A DNA stretch of 64,000 nucleotides from Paragyromitra xinjiangensis (lineage: Eukaryota; Ascomycota; Pezizomycetes; Pezizales; Discinaceae), in NCBI GenBank assembly GCA_038503065.1, contig JBCAMK010000003.1:3224001-3288000 (forward strand), in the 5' to 3' direction. The first letter of the stretch is position 1, and each line of letters begins with the position of its first letter. The notes beneath the pieces are model-generated. The model was not told where the DNA came from. It made no database searches and saw only the letters and a list, made by a program, of their open reading frames with translations. Positions 34,179 to 46,291 of this stretch are shown here, in pieces. Both the position numbers and the translations under genes were made by a program.

Positions 34179-37100
34179 CTACCTCAAATCATCTATCGGC
34201 GGTCTCCTCGCCTCATTATCAATCTCCTCGACAGTCCTCACGAGATTCTTCGTCTCCCTCGCCAGATCAAACGCCAGGGCAGCAAGCCGTCCTCTAAACT
34301 CCTTATCCGCCGGACCATCCACAGGCTCGTCCTCCTCGCTCGTCGCCATCATCTTGCTCGTACACTGCGACAAATTGGCGACGATCCAATCACCTCGTTC
34401 CCGGAGCTTATCGTTCCCGTCTTGAGCCATAGCCATCTCGGTATTATCAACAACTTTAGCAACAACGTTTGTGATATCCGTCACATGTTGGCGCAAGACC
34501 CGAATGTCATCATCAGCCCGGATGCTCTGCAGTAGTTTTTGAATGCTCTCGACAATGCCCTCGGTCTGAGTTTCGAGGAAGATCTGTAGTTGTGAAACGC
34601 GACGTGGGTCGGTCAGCGTATGCACGACGCGTTGAGGAGGAAGTGGGAATAATCTGAGACTCACTCTTAGCTCTTCGACGTTACTTTCTGCGACTCTGAG
34701 ATTGAATGCGGGAGCTTGCGGACTCCCGAGTCCTCCTAATCCTTGCACTTGTCCTTCCCAGGTACCACCGTTTCGACCGGGGTCTTTCGAGTGTCGAGGT
34801 GAGGTTAGGGGAGAGTAGATGCTCTCCCCACTCAAGCGGGATTCCACGACGTTGCCATTGTGATTACCGTTTTGGTTGCCATTGATGTTGCCATTGGTGT
34901 TGCCATTGGTGTTGCCATTGGTGATGCCGTTAGTATTGCCGTTAGTATTCGGCCCATCATCGACTGGATGACCACCATAACGTGGTGAATCCGGAGAAAG
35001 TATCACATCGTCGTCGTCATCATCCTCCCCAGGCGATGTTGGTCGGATCTTAACAATCTTAATAAGCTCAACAATCGACGCCGTAAGATGCGACGCGGCC
35101 GCATCAACGAGTGAAACCGGCGAGAGCCCCTGTCCCGTAGCATGGTTTTTCGCTGCAGTAGTAAGATTATTCGCCGTAGCCGAAACCCTCGACTTCAGCT
35201 TCCCCCTATCATCATGCGGCGAATCTTCAATATGCTCCGTGATCGCCCGAGTGGCCATAACAACACCCTTAACATAGTCCAGTGTCTGCCCGCAATTAAC
35301 GCTCCTTGCGATGCGTAGGAGCTCATCAATTGACATTTGGAACTTCGTGACATGGATGCCTCTCACGAGGCCATTCGGATCTGATAGACCGCCTTCTTTC
35401 ACAATCATGGCGGAGGGAGACTGCATTGCTAGACCCATAGAGGAGGTTCTGAGACTCCGAAGTGTGGCTTTGGTGCGGGCGTATCGGGTTTTCCATTCTT
35501 TGACTTCGTCTTGGAGTTTTGAGATCTCGTTTGTCATTTGTTCTTCCCGTTCGTAGGAGTGGTCGGCACGTTCAGATATCGATTTCATTTGGTTTAGGAA
35601 TTCCATTGCTTCTCGGCGGACTTCTTCTGTGACCTGTGGGTAGTTAGTATCGAGAGTAAGATATGTATAAAAAAAAGGGGGTTTTACCTCTTCCTGTTCT
35701 CTCAATTCCGCTTTCAGTTGTTCATGTTCATGAAGTAGTTCATCGTATCTTCGATCACCCCCTCTGCTTCCCCCACTACTCGTGCCAGCATCTCTATCCG
35801 CTTTGACTCGTGCGAGCTCTTCTTGTAGGTTCTGGTTGAGATTCTGGGCATCTGCCAATTTACCTTCAAGTTCGAATTTGAGATTCTGCCAGTCCAAACG
35901 TTCATGGTCAATCGACTGCAACGGTCAGACCCATCTGGTAAGAAATATAGCAAAAAAAAAGACCAACTCACACTTTCTCGCTTTTGTCTTCCACTCTTCA
36001 AATCTGATACCTCGCGTTCTCTATCATCCAGACTCGCCTCCAACCCCGCTACTTTATCCTGTAGCATTTCAACTCTCTGCTGATACTCAGTAATAAGCTT
36101 CTTATCCGCCTATGAACACTAATCAGCTTTTGACCCCTGTAGACCAATCATAATCCCTCCTACCTCGTTACTCCCACCTCTAAAACTGCTTACACTCCTA
36201 CTACTATCCCTCCTCATCCCAGCCGGGGTGATAGACCCCGGACCCCTGCTTCCAGGGCCATTACTCTTTCTATTATGATCCTCAAGCCCAAACGCACCAC
36301 CCTCATCATCCGAGCCATTATCCGGACCATCGTCATCATCCTCCTCAACCATCATACTCTTATTCGGAATAATCGTATTTGACTGAAACGTCTTCGGCAA
36401 CGGTCTCCCAAACGCCCCACCAGAAGGCCCATCCCCTATCGGCGAATTAAGCCCACCAGATCCATTACGCGGTGGTCCAACCGGAGACCCTAACCGCGGG
36501 GGTCCGCCAGGCCCACCCCCATATGGCGCATACCCTCCCGGTGGTGCTCCATTCCGCCCAGGTCCCGGAGACCCAACCCTCATTCCACCGGGCCCCGGAG
36601 ACCCGACCCTTCCAGGCCCAGGACTACCGACTCTGCCCGGAGGCATCATTCCGGGTCCGGGACTCCCGGCTCTACCCGGTGGGGGCGGCATACCGCTCAT
36701 ATTCATGAGGCTGGAAGTGGGACTTCCGGAGCCATCTCCAAATTGTGGGAATCGTCGTTCTAGCTCATAGTACACGTCTGTGGCTAGATCTCGGAATCGT
36801 CCCATTGCTAGAGTACTAAGTTTCTGTCTTGCCTGGTTTCGTTTCGGGTGGAATTTGTCTTTAGGGAGGAGATACGCCGGTTTATCGATGGTGGTGCTGA
36901 GCGCGTTTGCCTCGCGACGTTGCAGCTCATCATAGACGTCTGTGGAGAGTTCTTGGAATTGGATAACGCTCAACCGGAGGAGCTTGTCACGGGCTTTATT
37001 CAGACGGCCGTTTCCTTGCTGAGATAGATATGGTTGGAGGAGCTTCTTGAGGGCTGAATGGTGCGCTGCTACTTCTTCTTCTTGGATTATTCCCTTGAGA

Positions 37101-37369
37101 GAGGAGGTGTCGCTTTGTGCGTATAGACCTGTCCCATCCGAGGACCTAGCTATCGAGGATGGTGGGGATGCAGCTCGTTCCACAGGAGGAGCAGTATTGG
37201 GGGGTCCCCCATTGACTTGTGATGCGCTGCGCGGGGGGCCACCATTCGCACCCCCGGGACCGTAGAGGTCGGTTCCGGAGTTATATTTCGAGATACCAGA
37301 CCAGTCGCTCCCGGCCACAGACACGGGGGAGAGTGCGGCGCGGGCGGGGACGTTGACACTGTTGTTCAT
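34179..37369 (-). CDS. SPA2: Polarisome scaffold Spa2
   Basis: Spa2 organises the polarisome at hyphal tips and buds, holding formin, Bud6 and MAP kinase kinases. Five minus-strand exons, 37369-36164, 36109-35972, 35915-35688, 35633-34665 and 34583-34179, give 981 residues, and every intron is in phase 0. The start is the first in-frame ATG, MNNSVNVPARAAL. Two Spa2 homology (GIT) repeats are clear at about residues 115-205: RLNKARDKLLRLSVIQFQEL with TDVYDELQRR, and KRNQARQKLSTLAMGRFRDL with TDVYYELERR. A Pro/Gly-rich linker with PGPGRVGSPGP copies follows, then a coiled coil (residues 400-560). An Asn/Gly repeat follows near 34859-34955, then the conserved helical C-terminus (ELRIFLETQTEGIV, VVDNTEMAMAQ). 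Two introns, 35634-35687 and 34584-34664, are multiples of three without stops; their removal gives junctions expected for the family. Confidence 0.93.
34859..34955 (-). repeat. Asn/Gly coding minisatellite in SPA2
   Basis: Minus-strand codons repeat the pattern AAT-GGC-AAC/AT-ACC, encoding NTNG-type units about nine times with slippage to ING, QNG and HNG. Adjacent units are nearly identical in DNA, so recent copy-number change is likely. Confidence 0.85.
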
Positions 37370-39818
37370 GGTGTTGGAGTTTATGTTGTAGATAGTAGTT
37401 AGGTTGTTGGACAAAGGAAATCCTCCCCCTCCCCAAGAAAAACTACTCGTCGATTCTTATCCCCCCAGCCTCTCTAGTTAAGATAAAGAAATTCTTCTTC
37501 TCCTCCCCGGTATTCACGATGTTGTGTCGATTGCTGTTATCCCAGGTTCGTTGAATCCGTGATTGAAGCTTCCCCCCCAAGGTCCTTTATTCCTTCGCGT
37601 ACACCAGTTCAATGTATATCCGTCTCCAGCAGAATCGTGGCTAGCTCCAATAAGGGGGGATACGTGTTCGAGTAGAGCAGAGGTAGATGTTACCGGGAAG
37701 TAGCTGTGCCGCCGCGTCGGTAAGGATTTTCCCTCGGCCCGTATTTGGAAATAAAAAAAAGGGGAAAAAAACCTCCGACGCCTGAACAAAAATATTGTTT
37801 TAGGGGAAAAAATAAAAATAAAAAAAAGCTAACCGCTTTTTTTTTTTTCTGGCGTTTAGAGCTGGGTGAGACTTTGTTTTTTTCTTTTCTTCAAAAAAGG
37901 GGGATCACCGATTTACAGTGATGGGGAGAGAAAAAAACACGAAAAAAAACAGAAAGATAATAGATTAAAGATAAATCGCGTGTGGTGGGGGGGGATTGGA
38001 GGGAAGGGAAGAGAAACTCTGTTTTTCTCAATAAAGCAGATCTCAATCGCGATCTCCTCTGTTTTCCCTCTGCTGCAGAAAAAGGAAAGTCGAAGGAAGG
38101 AAGGAAGGGGATGCAGATTCCAGGGATCTGACATCCCACATCCCGACAAGGCGCCACCTCCTTACAGCCTGGGCGGTTCTTCTTTCTGCTGAACATTCTG
38201 GCTGTCTTGCTGGTAAATGACGTTTATTAGAGAGACTGCTGCCTGAAGCGCCTAGACTTTGGGTTTATTGGTGGATGCGAATAGCCAATCAGGTCCTTCC
38301 ACTCTGGTTCTTTGTTTGTACTCTACTTTCAACTCGAACTGTTTCCTTTTTCTAGAACCCCAGATACATGCCGAGAGAAAGATCCTCACGATCCAGCCTA
38401 ATCTAAATCGATTCTAGTTCATGACATTGCATGGTTCGTACCATGGTAGGCATTGAGTAACAGACACATCAAATCCCTAGATTCACAGCTATCACCACCC
38501 TCTTTGTCGTTATCCCATTGCCCCCAACGACACAATACCAAAAGCTACCAAATAAGACACCCACCAGACCAAATCTCCACATCCTGAAACATCACCGAGT
38601 GACAACACATGATCACGTCTAGAATCAAACTTAAGCGATCGGTCCACCCCCTTAAAGAATACAGGTACCCGCCCAGTGGCTTAGCTACGAAAAACATGTG
38701 GCTTGGGCGGATCTGGGGGTGGCCATAGGTGTGGCTTAGCTATGCTACCCCCACGACACGACATTATCGATTAGAGGTTCCACGGGAGTTTTAGATCCCG
38801 GTCAGGGATCTGTTTCAGGGACTAATCAGGTACGAGGGATATCGGTTCGGGTAGGTGTGCTGCTGCTGAGGCGCGTATTTCGTGGTACGTTACAGTGCGA
38901 GCTCATAGTAACGGTTTCATAGAGAGAAGCTATTGGTTCACATGGTAAGTTTTACGACTAACCCAGACTGAAGATCTACCATCAACCGTGTACTCACCTT
39001 TCGACAAACCTCTATGAATCATAGACGATGATACTCGCCCATAGCAACATCAACCCCCGTAAGCTGAAACGCTGTGACAGCCCAGAATATCAGATGTAAC
39101 TCACTGCCCAGCCTGCATCTCTGAGCCTCAACCCAACACGAAAGTTGGCCAAGCCTCATTAAACACCAGCCTCGGGTCGGGGATAGACGGGTCGGGGATA
39201 AGCTCGATTCGGAGGGACTATGAGATCCGAGGGGATTTGTGCGCGGAAGTTGGTGTGTTAGTATGGGTTGTATAGTTATCAGGCTGATCTTAAACCGGGT
39301 TGTACAGCTGTGTATTCGAGACCAGTATAATCAGGAGCTAGAGGGGTTGAGAATAACAGAAAGTTGGGTCAGAGGCGGAGATGTATTCATTCAATGCGTA
39401 TTCAGATCTCTATAATCTCGAGCCTAGAGTTGAACAGATTAGCCAGTCGAGTGACTACTGGTGACTAACTCTACCATTCTCAAGACCTTTCGGTATCTAT
39501 AACTGATGTTTCATTCTCTGTAATAACTCCATCAAAAGATTCTACTAAACACCACTCTTCAACACTCCAACCAGAACAAACTTTCGGGGCGGAGAAATAA
39601 CTAAAATTCGATCGCAACCCCCCATTTTTAAAAGTTACTTATATATAAATGCATTGATTTTTACTCGTTGAATCGTAAATTAATCATTTGTTGACGCCAT
39701 ATTCCCCACATCCATGTTGAATTTTAACCCGCCAAATGCCTATGTCGTCCACAGCGCAATCAAATGCCAAACTTTCCAAACAGTGAAGAAATATAAAAAG
39801 AAATCTACCACACCCTAT
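37370..39818. other. Intergenic stretch upstream of SPA2
   Basis: About 2.4 kb with no supportable gene. 37740-38140 is the SPA2 upstream leader and promoter, with A and T homopolymers and CT tracts whose open frames are low complexity. The phrase GTGGCTTAGCTA occurs twice (about 38676 and 38732), as does GGTCGGGGATA (about 39175 and 39190), small local duplications. The last 200 bases are the 3' flank of the oxysterol-binding-protein gene. Confidence 0.55.
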
Positions 39819-42060
39819 TCAAGCTTCCTCTGCATCCACAAACTCGTCGCTATCATCGTCGTGTCCCTCTTTGCCGCCGACGGGGCCCGCAAAACGAGTG
39901 CTCGATTGAGATGCACCCGATTCAGCTCTAACGCGTTGATCATGTTTCGCTTCCGGTCTAGTTGACTGGCCCGCTGCTGATGCTATTCCCCTAGTTGTTG
40001 GAATCAACCCCGCGGGTCCAAGTACGTCATCAGCCTCTCCGAAGTCTACCAAGTCTTTTTTTGAATCCAGTGCCAGCGGGTCTACCTCTACATGATTGGT
40101 GTCATTGGTGCTGCCATTTGTAGGCTCTGCCCCATGTGGATGGTGTGGTGGAATATCATATTTACTGGCCCGCCTTGAACCAGTGATTATGGGTGCAATG
40201 TTCAGAATCTGCTTAATTTGTTCCTCAGGCGTTGCACCGTCGCTATCGCACAGATAATGTTAGTATTTCCCCTAAACAAAAGGCCAGGCTTTTGTAAATT
40301 TCTCCAGGCAATTTCGAGCCCCCTTTCCTAGTATAGTAAAACATCCGCAAGATCCCATGATCCCAGACCCATTGAAGCTTGGAAAAACACCCTCACCCAT
40401 GGAAAACTCACATATTCGTTGCAATGGTCCAGTCCAGATCCTCATCCTCACCCTTCGAGGTGTCAACTGCTCGGAAAAACCTCGGCTTCCATTCCACTCC
40501 GTCGGCTTCCCTCAATCTTGCTTCTTCCCTCTGCCTGTCCTCGATCTTGAACTTCGCCTCCGTAGCTCCCTCTTGGTCCTTTGTCTTCAACGCAGAGGTA
40601 ACTGGTTTCCAGAGCTTCTGAGACTCACGCTCGTCCTGTTCCGATAAAGGCCTGACGATTGGGGGTGTGGGTTGCGCGTTGGTAGCGTCGAAGAGTAAAT
40701 CTCTCTTGCCAGTCTAATCACCAATTGTAAGCCCACTATGAAAACGCCACAAGACTAGGGCTGGGATTCGCACCAAACAATCCTTAATGAAGATCTCCCC
40801 ACTCCAGCTCCCGGTAATTTCATACAGAACTTCACCAGTACTTTCCCTCTTAATCTGTCCGCCAATAGCATTATAAGCTCCCGTGAAAAAACCCTTAACC
40901 TTAAAATCTATATCCGCGACTAAATCCAGTTCTGAACACTTGACATACGAATGATCGCCCAGCTCATACTTCATCTTGCCGAACAGAATTCCACGAACAT
41001 ACATGTTTGGCTGGGTGAGTATGTACTTCTCCCCACCATCCGGCTTCCCTGCTGTAGCTCCCCTATTAAGTAACCGGAGGACCACGACCGAAGTATTCAT
41101 CATAGATGCTGCAGAATTTCCCAAGAAACGGGATTGCGGCTTGAGGGTCCCGTCTATTCGGATACCGTGGTGGGGAGCCATGTAAAAGTAGGACGATTTC
41201 GGTGGATGGTGTGAAGTTTGTTCAGAAATGTAAAAGGCCTGCGTGCCGGGTGTTTCGTTAAAATCCCAATGGCAGGTGAAGTATTCACCAAGGATTGGGT
41301 TTAGAGGTTTCTTGACACCACTGGAAGATAGTTAGTGGTGTGCCCATGAGCTAATGAGCAGGGGGAAGCTAAAACACGCACTGAGGCTTGATGTGCCAGC
41401 CACTTAGATAGAATTTGACGACAGATATGAACCGTTGTGTTGGATCATCTACAGTCGTCATTGGCAGCAGTGTCTCGGGGTGCTGCATAAAGCTAAAGTT
41501 CACCAGAATTCCACCATCAGCTCGAGTCACACAAAATCTCACATGGTAAAACCAGCTCAAACCCCTGGTATAGCTTTAGAAACATACTTGGTGATCCTTT
41601 CTAGCATGCTCTTAGGTTCAAGGATAAAGGTCGGCAGGGTAATGCGGCTCAAGTCTGCTCCTGGCCTGAGCTGCGAAATTATCGACAGCAACACTGTTCA
41701 TCATCGTTAGCCCTCATTTGTACGCAACCCCTGACCAAAACAAGGAAGGAAGCTCGGAAAAAACTCACTATTCTTCTCTCCATCATCAACAATCGTCTCT
41801 TCCTCCTCTCCTGCGGAATCCGTGCTAGACTTCTGACCTGCATCATCTCCACGGAACAAAATCAGCCACCACAGTTCTTGCTCAGAGTCCAGTTACGGAA
41901 ACCTTTCTCCCACTTCAACATCAATCACCGCCACGCTTCTTATTAACTTACTACCGGTACTCGAACTTCCAGCTGGTGGGGTAGAGTAGAAGAACATACT
42001 AGACAAGGATGAACTCCGTCGTTTAGATACGTGGCTAGTAATCGGGTTATGACCAAACAT
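39819..42060 (-). CDS. Oxysterol-binding protein homologue (ORD only)
   Basis: Osh/ORP proteins carry sterols and phosphoinositides between membranes at contact sites. Seven minus-strand exons, 42060-41952, 41837-41769, 41693-41588, 41492-41382, 41320-40774, 40713-40412 and 40242-39819, give 555 residues. No PH or ankyrin domain precedes the ORD, as in yeast Osh4/Kes1, but the C-terminus is longer. Motifs in order are LRPGADLSRITLPTFILEP with KSMLERITNFM (lid and ligand pocket), VVKFYLSGWHIKPHGVKKP, LNPILGEYFTCHW, the family fingerprint EQTSHHPP, GSWSGEIFIKD, TGKRDLLFDAT, VVRPLSEQDERES-like (here IVRPLSEQDERES) and GVEWKPRFFRAVD. The tail (PEEQIKQILNIAP, ending DDDSDEFVDAEEA) is typical of filamentous fungal homologues. 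Exon 5 uses a GTGCGA donor chosen because it restores KDCLTGKRDL. Confidence 0.93.
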
Positions 42061-44187
42061 GCTTCTCTCCTATCTCTTCAGCTGGTTGCTTCTCGTAGGT
42101 TGCTCAGATAACGTGGTTTTTTATTGTTATCAAAGGCTGTGAAGAACGAATAAACAAAAGTCAGAAAATAAGCGTTAGATAACAGATGATGAAGGAGAAG
42201 ACGATGATAGAAATGGATAGATATTCAACAAGGGGCCCTCCATCCAAGCAGCGGTGGATTCTTCCGCCGTCTTGGCATAGGAAAGGACAGAATGAATAAC
42301 TCACTGTAAACCAGCCCGTCAGTTATCGACGTGCTCTAGACTTGCTAGTGTGCCGGTGCGGGTACGGGTGGTGGAATTCTGTGCTGTCTAGGTCCAAGCG
42401 GGACGACGAACGGGAATAAAGAAGCGGTTTGCGCAGAAGGGGGGATTTTGGTAAGGGCCTGAACGGAGAAGGGACGAGCAAAAAAAAAAGTTAAGGTAGG
42501 GGCGGCTTGGGCGGGGTGAGAATTGTTGAATGGGTGCCTGGCCCGCACGCAGCAAGGAAGACAGAATCTCAATCTGGAATTTTTCCCTGTACAGCTCGGA
42601 GGGGGCAGCACGACGAGTTGTGTTGACAGGATGACGACTGCGGCACGAGTAACTCAACGGAACCTCATGCGCACGTAAAAAGGAATAACCAACGCATGCC
42701 TAAGAAGAAAATAAAATAATTAGAAATAGTCAATCTGCATCTGCAGTGACTGCGAATGGCCATTTCTCATGCACGAGCTTTTCACTATTCCGCAACGTTC
42801 TCGTATACACATCCCCTCACATGTCTGCTTTTACGCGGGATGAAATGTATCCGTTCCGCTGGCTCACAAGGATATAGGCGAACATGACCGGTTACTGTTC
42901 AACAGTGACCATGGTACCGTCATATGTGTATAGGTAGAAATACCGTGAAAGATTATCTATCATGAGCAGACATACCCCGTTTCTCTATCTAAAGACTTGT
43001 TTCTTGAGATTGGGAATTTCGATGACCTAAACCCCCTAACCACGCGTAGTGCACATTCGTGTCTGATCGGAATTTTGTATCCCGGTTGCTCAAGGCATTG
43101 GCTCGGTCCAGACACCGAACCTTTGCCCAAGGCAGACGACCCTTATTTGAGCCAATGATGCTATAGCCAAAATTATGACTGTTTTCCTCATGCAAGATAT
43201 CAACGAAACATCTCCCAGCTGCTGTGTTTCCGACCAAATGGCTCCACGTGGGAATCACTCATTTTTTTCCGCACTTTCAAAAGCATGATGAGAGTTGATT
43301 TGCATGAAATTCCCAACATGTATGTGCTCCCCCAATAGCCTTGGCTAGCTCCACAGAGAGTCTGTTATCGAATACTGTTCCTGAGCCCGAGCCGCGGGGT
43401 AGTGTTGTATAGGGAGGGGTTAATTTTTTTTATTTTTTCAAAAACTTAAAACCATTGCCTGCCGCCCATAGGGGAAAAGACATCCCCTGCTGCAGCATAC
43501 AGATTGCGGTACCAATTAAGACGTCAGTGAGCATATCTCCGATCTTCGCGAAGCTGCAGAACAGCTTTTGGCAAGATTACTCGTTTGCAAGTGAGTGATA
43601 AGCGATGACCTTCAAACAGCACTTGCATAGGGTTAGGTTTTCTCGAAGCGTCAAAAACAAAACTCGAACCTAAGACTGTGGGGAAGCTGATGGATCCACA
43701 GTTCCCCGTTACAAGCCTTTTTGGGGAAAATCTCGAGGGTTCCAGATGCGATCACGATGGTGGGACTGTGTGAGGCTCTGTGTCTCGGTGGGCAGCCAAT
43801 CGAGGAAGATTGTGAATAACGAGAAGAAAATAATGGAAGTTTAATAAAGAGGCTGTTGCATCACACATGTAAATGGGGAGAGATTCGCTCAGAGTGGAGA
43901 GATCAGTATCCGGAATTAAGAAGATTCATGCGTTTCGATTCTGGGTGGTTTTATTTGTGCCGTTGTTGGGTGCCCCGCAGTCGCTGGTAGATTCTAGAAA
44001 GAGCTCGAAAGATTCAGCCCACCCCGCGCTCGACTACATAGACATCCTGCGTGCGCTCTTATCCACCACACCACCACCACTACTTTACTGCACGTTCGCC
44101 CTGAGATTCTAGCGAGAGATATTGAATATTCGGATCGTTCGCTGCTTTCATAGTTTCTCACCTACAATTAATCTCATCTTTAATACA
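42061..44187. other. Divergent promoter region between OSH gene and STI1
   Basis: About 2.1 kb shared by two divergent genes. No coding gene is supported. The minus frame at 42989-43258 (89 codons) has an ATG but no recognisable motif or splice signal. Heat-shock-element-like sites lie near the STI1 end and are listed separately. Confidence 0.55.
43992..44131 (+). promoter_or_regulatory. Two heat-shock-element-like sites upstream of STI1
   Basis: TTCTAGAA at 43992-43999 and GAATATTC at 44124-44131 are tail-to-tail and head-to-head pairs of the nGAAn unit bound by Hsf1. They lie about 195 and 60 bases before the STI1 start codon. STI1 orthologues are Hsf1-controlled in yeast, which makes the sites plausible, but each has only two clear units where three are preferred. 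Confidence 0.45.
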
Positions 44188-46291
44188 ATGGCTGATAAGG
44201 TATTTATCCTTGGTGCAACTTCTGAGGATCTCGGAAAAACCCGCTGACAATTTTCTTGCTGTTTATAGCTCAAAGCAGAAGGAAATGCGGCTTTCGCTGC
44301 AAAGGATTTCGAGAAGGCCATGTAGGTGTCCCCTGTTATATCCCGAAAGAAATGGTATTGGGAGAAATTTCGTTAATATTTTATTCGTTGCAGTTCTTTG
44401 TTCACTCAAGCTATCGACGTAGACCCTTCCAACCATGTTCTCTACTCCAACCGCTCAGCCTGTTATGCGTCCATCAAAGATTTTGCTGGTGCTCTGCAAG
44501 ATGCTACTAAGTGTACTGGTGAGTGGGCCTCTGGGTCTACCCAACCTAAATGATTGATGCTGACCATACACTTCACAGAACTGAAGCCTGACTGGGCGAA
44601 GGGATACACACGAAAGGGTGCTGCTCTTCATGGCCAGGGTGACCTCAGTAAGTCATCACTCTTCTCTATGAGAGTTTCGCCACACTAACAATCACTCTCA
44701 GTCGCTGCCCTCGATACCTACGAAGAAGCTCTCAAGATTGAACCCAACAACGCTCAAGCCAAATCTGGCGTCAAAGCCGTTCAAGATGCCATCGCCCGTG
44801 AAGCTTCACAAGACCAACAAGCCGACATGGGATTAGCTCAAATCTTCCAAGACCCCAACTTCCTCCAGAAGCTCGCATCAAACCCCAAAACCTCCCCGTT
44901 CCTTGGGGATCCGCAGTTCATGGAGAAGTTAAATAGGATCAGGACGAACCCGAGTGCTATTCAGAGCGAGATCGGCGATCCAAGGGTTATGCAAGTTATT
45001 GGTGCGCTGTTAGGTATTCAGATGGAGATGCCGGGTTACGACAGCCCGGGTGCTGCAAGGAGTGGTGGTGAAGATACTGAGATGCCGGATGCGAGCAACT
45101 CGACTTCACCTCCACCGAGAGCAGCTTCACCGCCGCTTGAGGAGCCTACTGAGGAAGCCGAAGACGAGAAGGCGAAAAAGGAGGCGAAGGAAGCTGCAGA
45201 TAAGGAGAAGGCTCTCGGGAATGAGAACTATAAGAAGCGTAACTTCGACGCTGCTATCGAACACTACTCGAAGGCATGGGAATTGCACAAGGATATCACC
45301 TATCTCAACAACTTGGCCGCGGCAAAGTTCGAGGCTGGTGATTATGAAGGCTGTATCAAGGAGTGTGAAAAGGCCATTGAGGAGGGTCGTGAAATGAGAG
45401 CTGACTTCAAGCTGATTGCCAAGTATGTCCATTTCCATCCCTCAAATGTGGGAACTGGGGCTTACTGTTCATGATTATAGGGCATTTGCTCGCATCGGAA
45501 CTGCTTACCAAAAGACTGGCGACCTCGCAAAAGCAATTGAATACTACCAACGTTCTCTTACGGAACACCGTACCGCTGATGTCCTCACCAAGCTCCGTGC
45601 TGTCGAAAAGGCTAAAATTGACTTCGAGCGTGAGTCTTACATCGACCCTGAGAAAGCCGACGAAGCTCGTGAACAAGGTAACGCCTACTTCAAAGCTGCC
45701 GACTGGCCGGGCGCCGTAAAGGCATACACCGAGATGATCAAGCGCGCTCCTGAGGACCCCCGTGGGTACTCTAACCGCGCTGCAGCACTCATCAAATTGT
45801 TGTCATTCCCAGAGGCAATTAAGGACTGCGACGAAGCACTGAAGCGTGATAAGGGGTTCATGAGGGCTCATATTAGGAAGGCACAAGTGTACTACGCCAT
45901 GAAAGAGTACAACAAGTGTCTTGACGCGTGTAACGCGGCGACTGAAGCAGATACAGAAAGGAAACATACCAGGGAGATTGAAGAACAGATGAGGAAATGC
46001 ATGGAAAACATGTATGCTAACAGAGAGGGAGAGACTGAGGAGCAGACGATGGAAAGGATTCAAAAGGATCCGGAGATCGTCAGCATCATTAGTGACCCCG
46101 TCATGCAGAGCATTTTGCAACAGGTATGAGATTGTTTACTCATTTATATTCACGAAAGGGACATATGGCTAACAGGAGACTCCACCCAGGCGAAATCAAA
46201 TCCGGCTGCTCTTAACGACCACATGAAGAGTCCTATGATCAGACAGAAGATCCAGAAACTGATGGCGGCAGGGATCATCAGGGTTGGTTAA
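44188..46291 (+). CDS. STI1: Hsp70/Hsp90 co-chaperone Sti1 (Hop)
   Basis: Sti1 bridges Hsp70 and Hsp90 and passes client proteins between them in the cytosol. Seven exons, 44188-44199, 44269-44321, 44394-44518, 44579-44647, 44702-45422, 45481-46123 and 46190-46291, give 574 residues, normal for the family. The first exon codes only MADK. TPR1 covers about residues 4-115 (LKAEGNAAFAAKDFEKAI, YSNRSACYASIKDF, WAKGYTRKGAALHG). DP1 follows (IFQDPNFLQKLASNP). A charged linker (KAKKEAKEAADKEKALGNENY) leads into TPR2A, and TPR2B contains AREQGNAYFKAADWPGAVKA and YSNRAAALIKL. DP2 ends the protein (DPVMQSILQQ, SNPAALNDHMKSP, IRQKIQKLMAAGIIRVG). The carboxylate-clamp Asn and Lys/Arg positions of TPR1 and TPR2A look present. 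Heat-shock-like elements lie upstream. Confidence 0.96.

Noticed and set aside
42989..43258. 89-codon minus frame between the oxysterol-binding-protein gene and STI1
   Set aside because: Has an ATG but no recognisable domain, no splice signals and lies in a divergent promoter region.
43635..43725. Possible minus-strand tRNA, with a GGTTCGAGT T-loop-like sequence
   Set aside because: The D-arm and acceptor stem do not pair, and competing hairpins explain the symmetry better.
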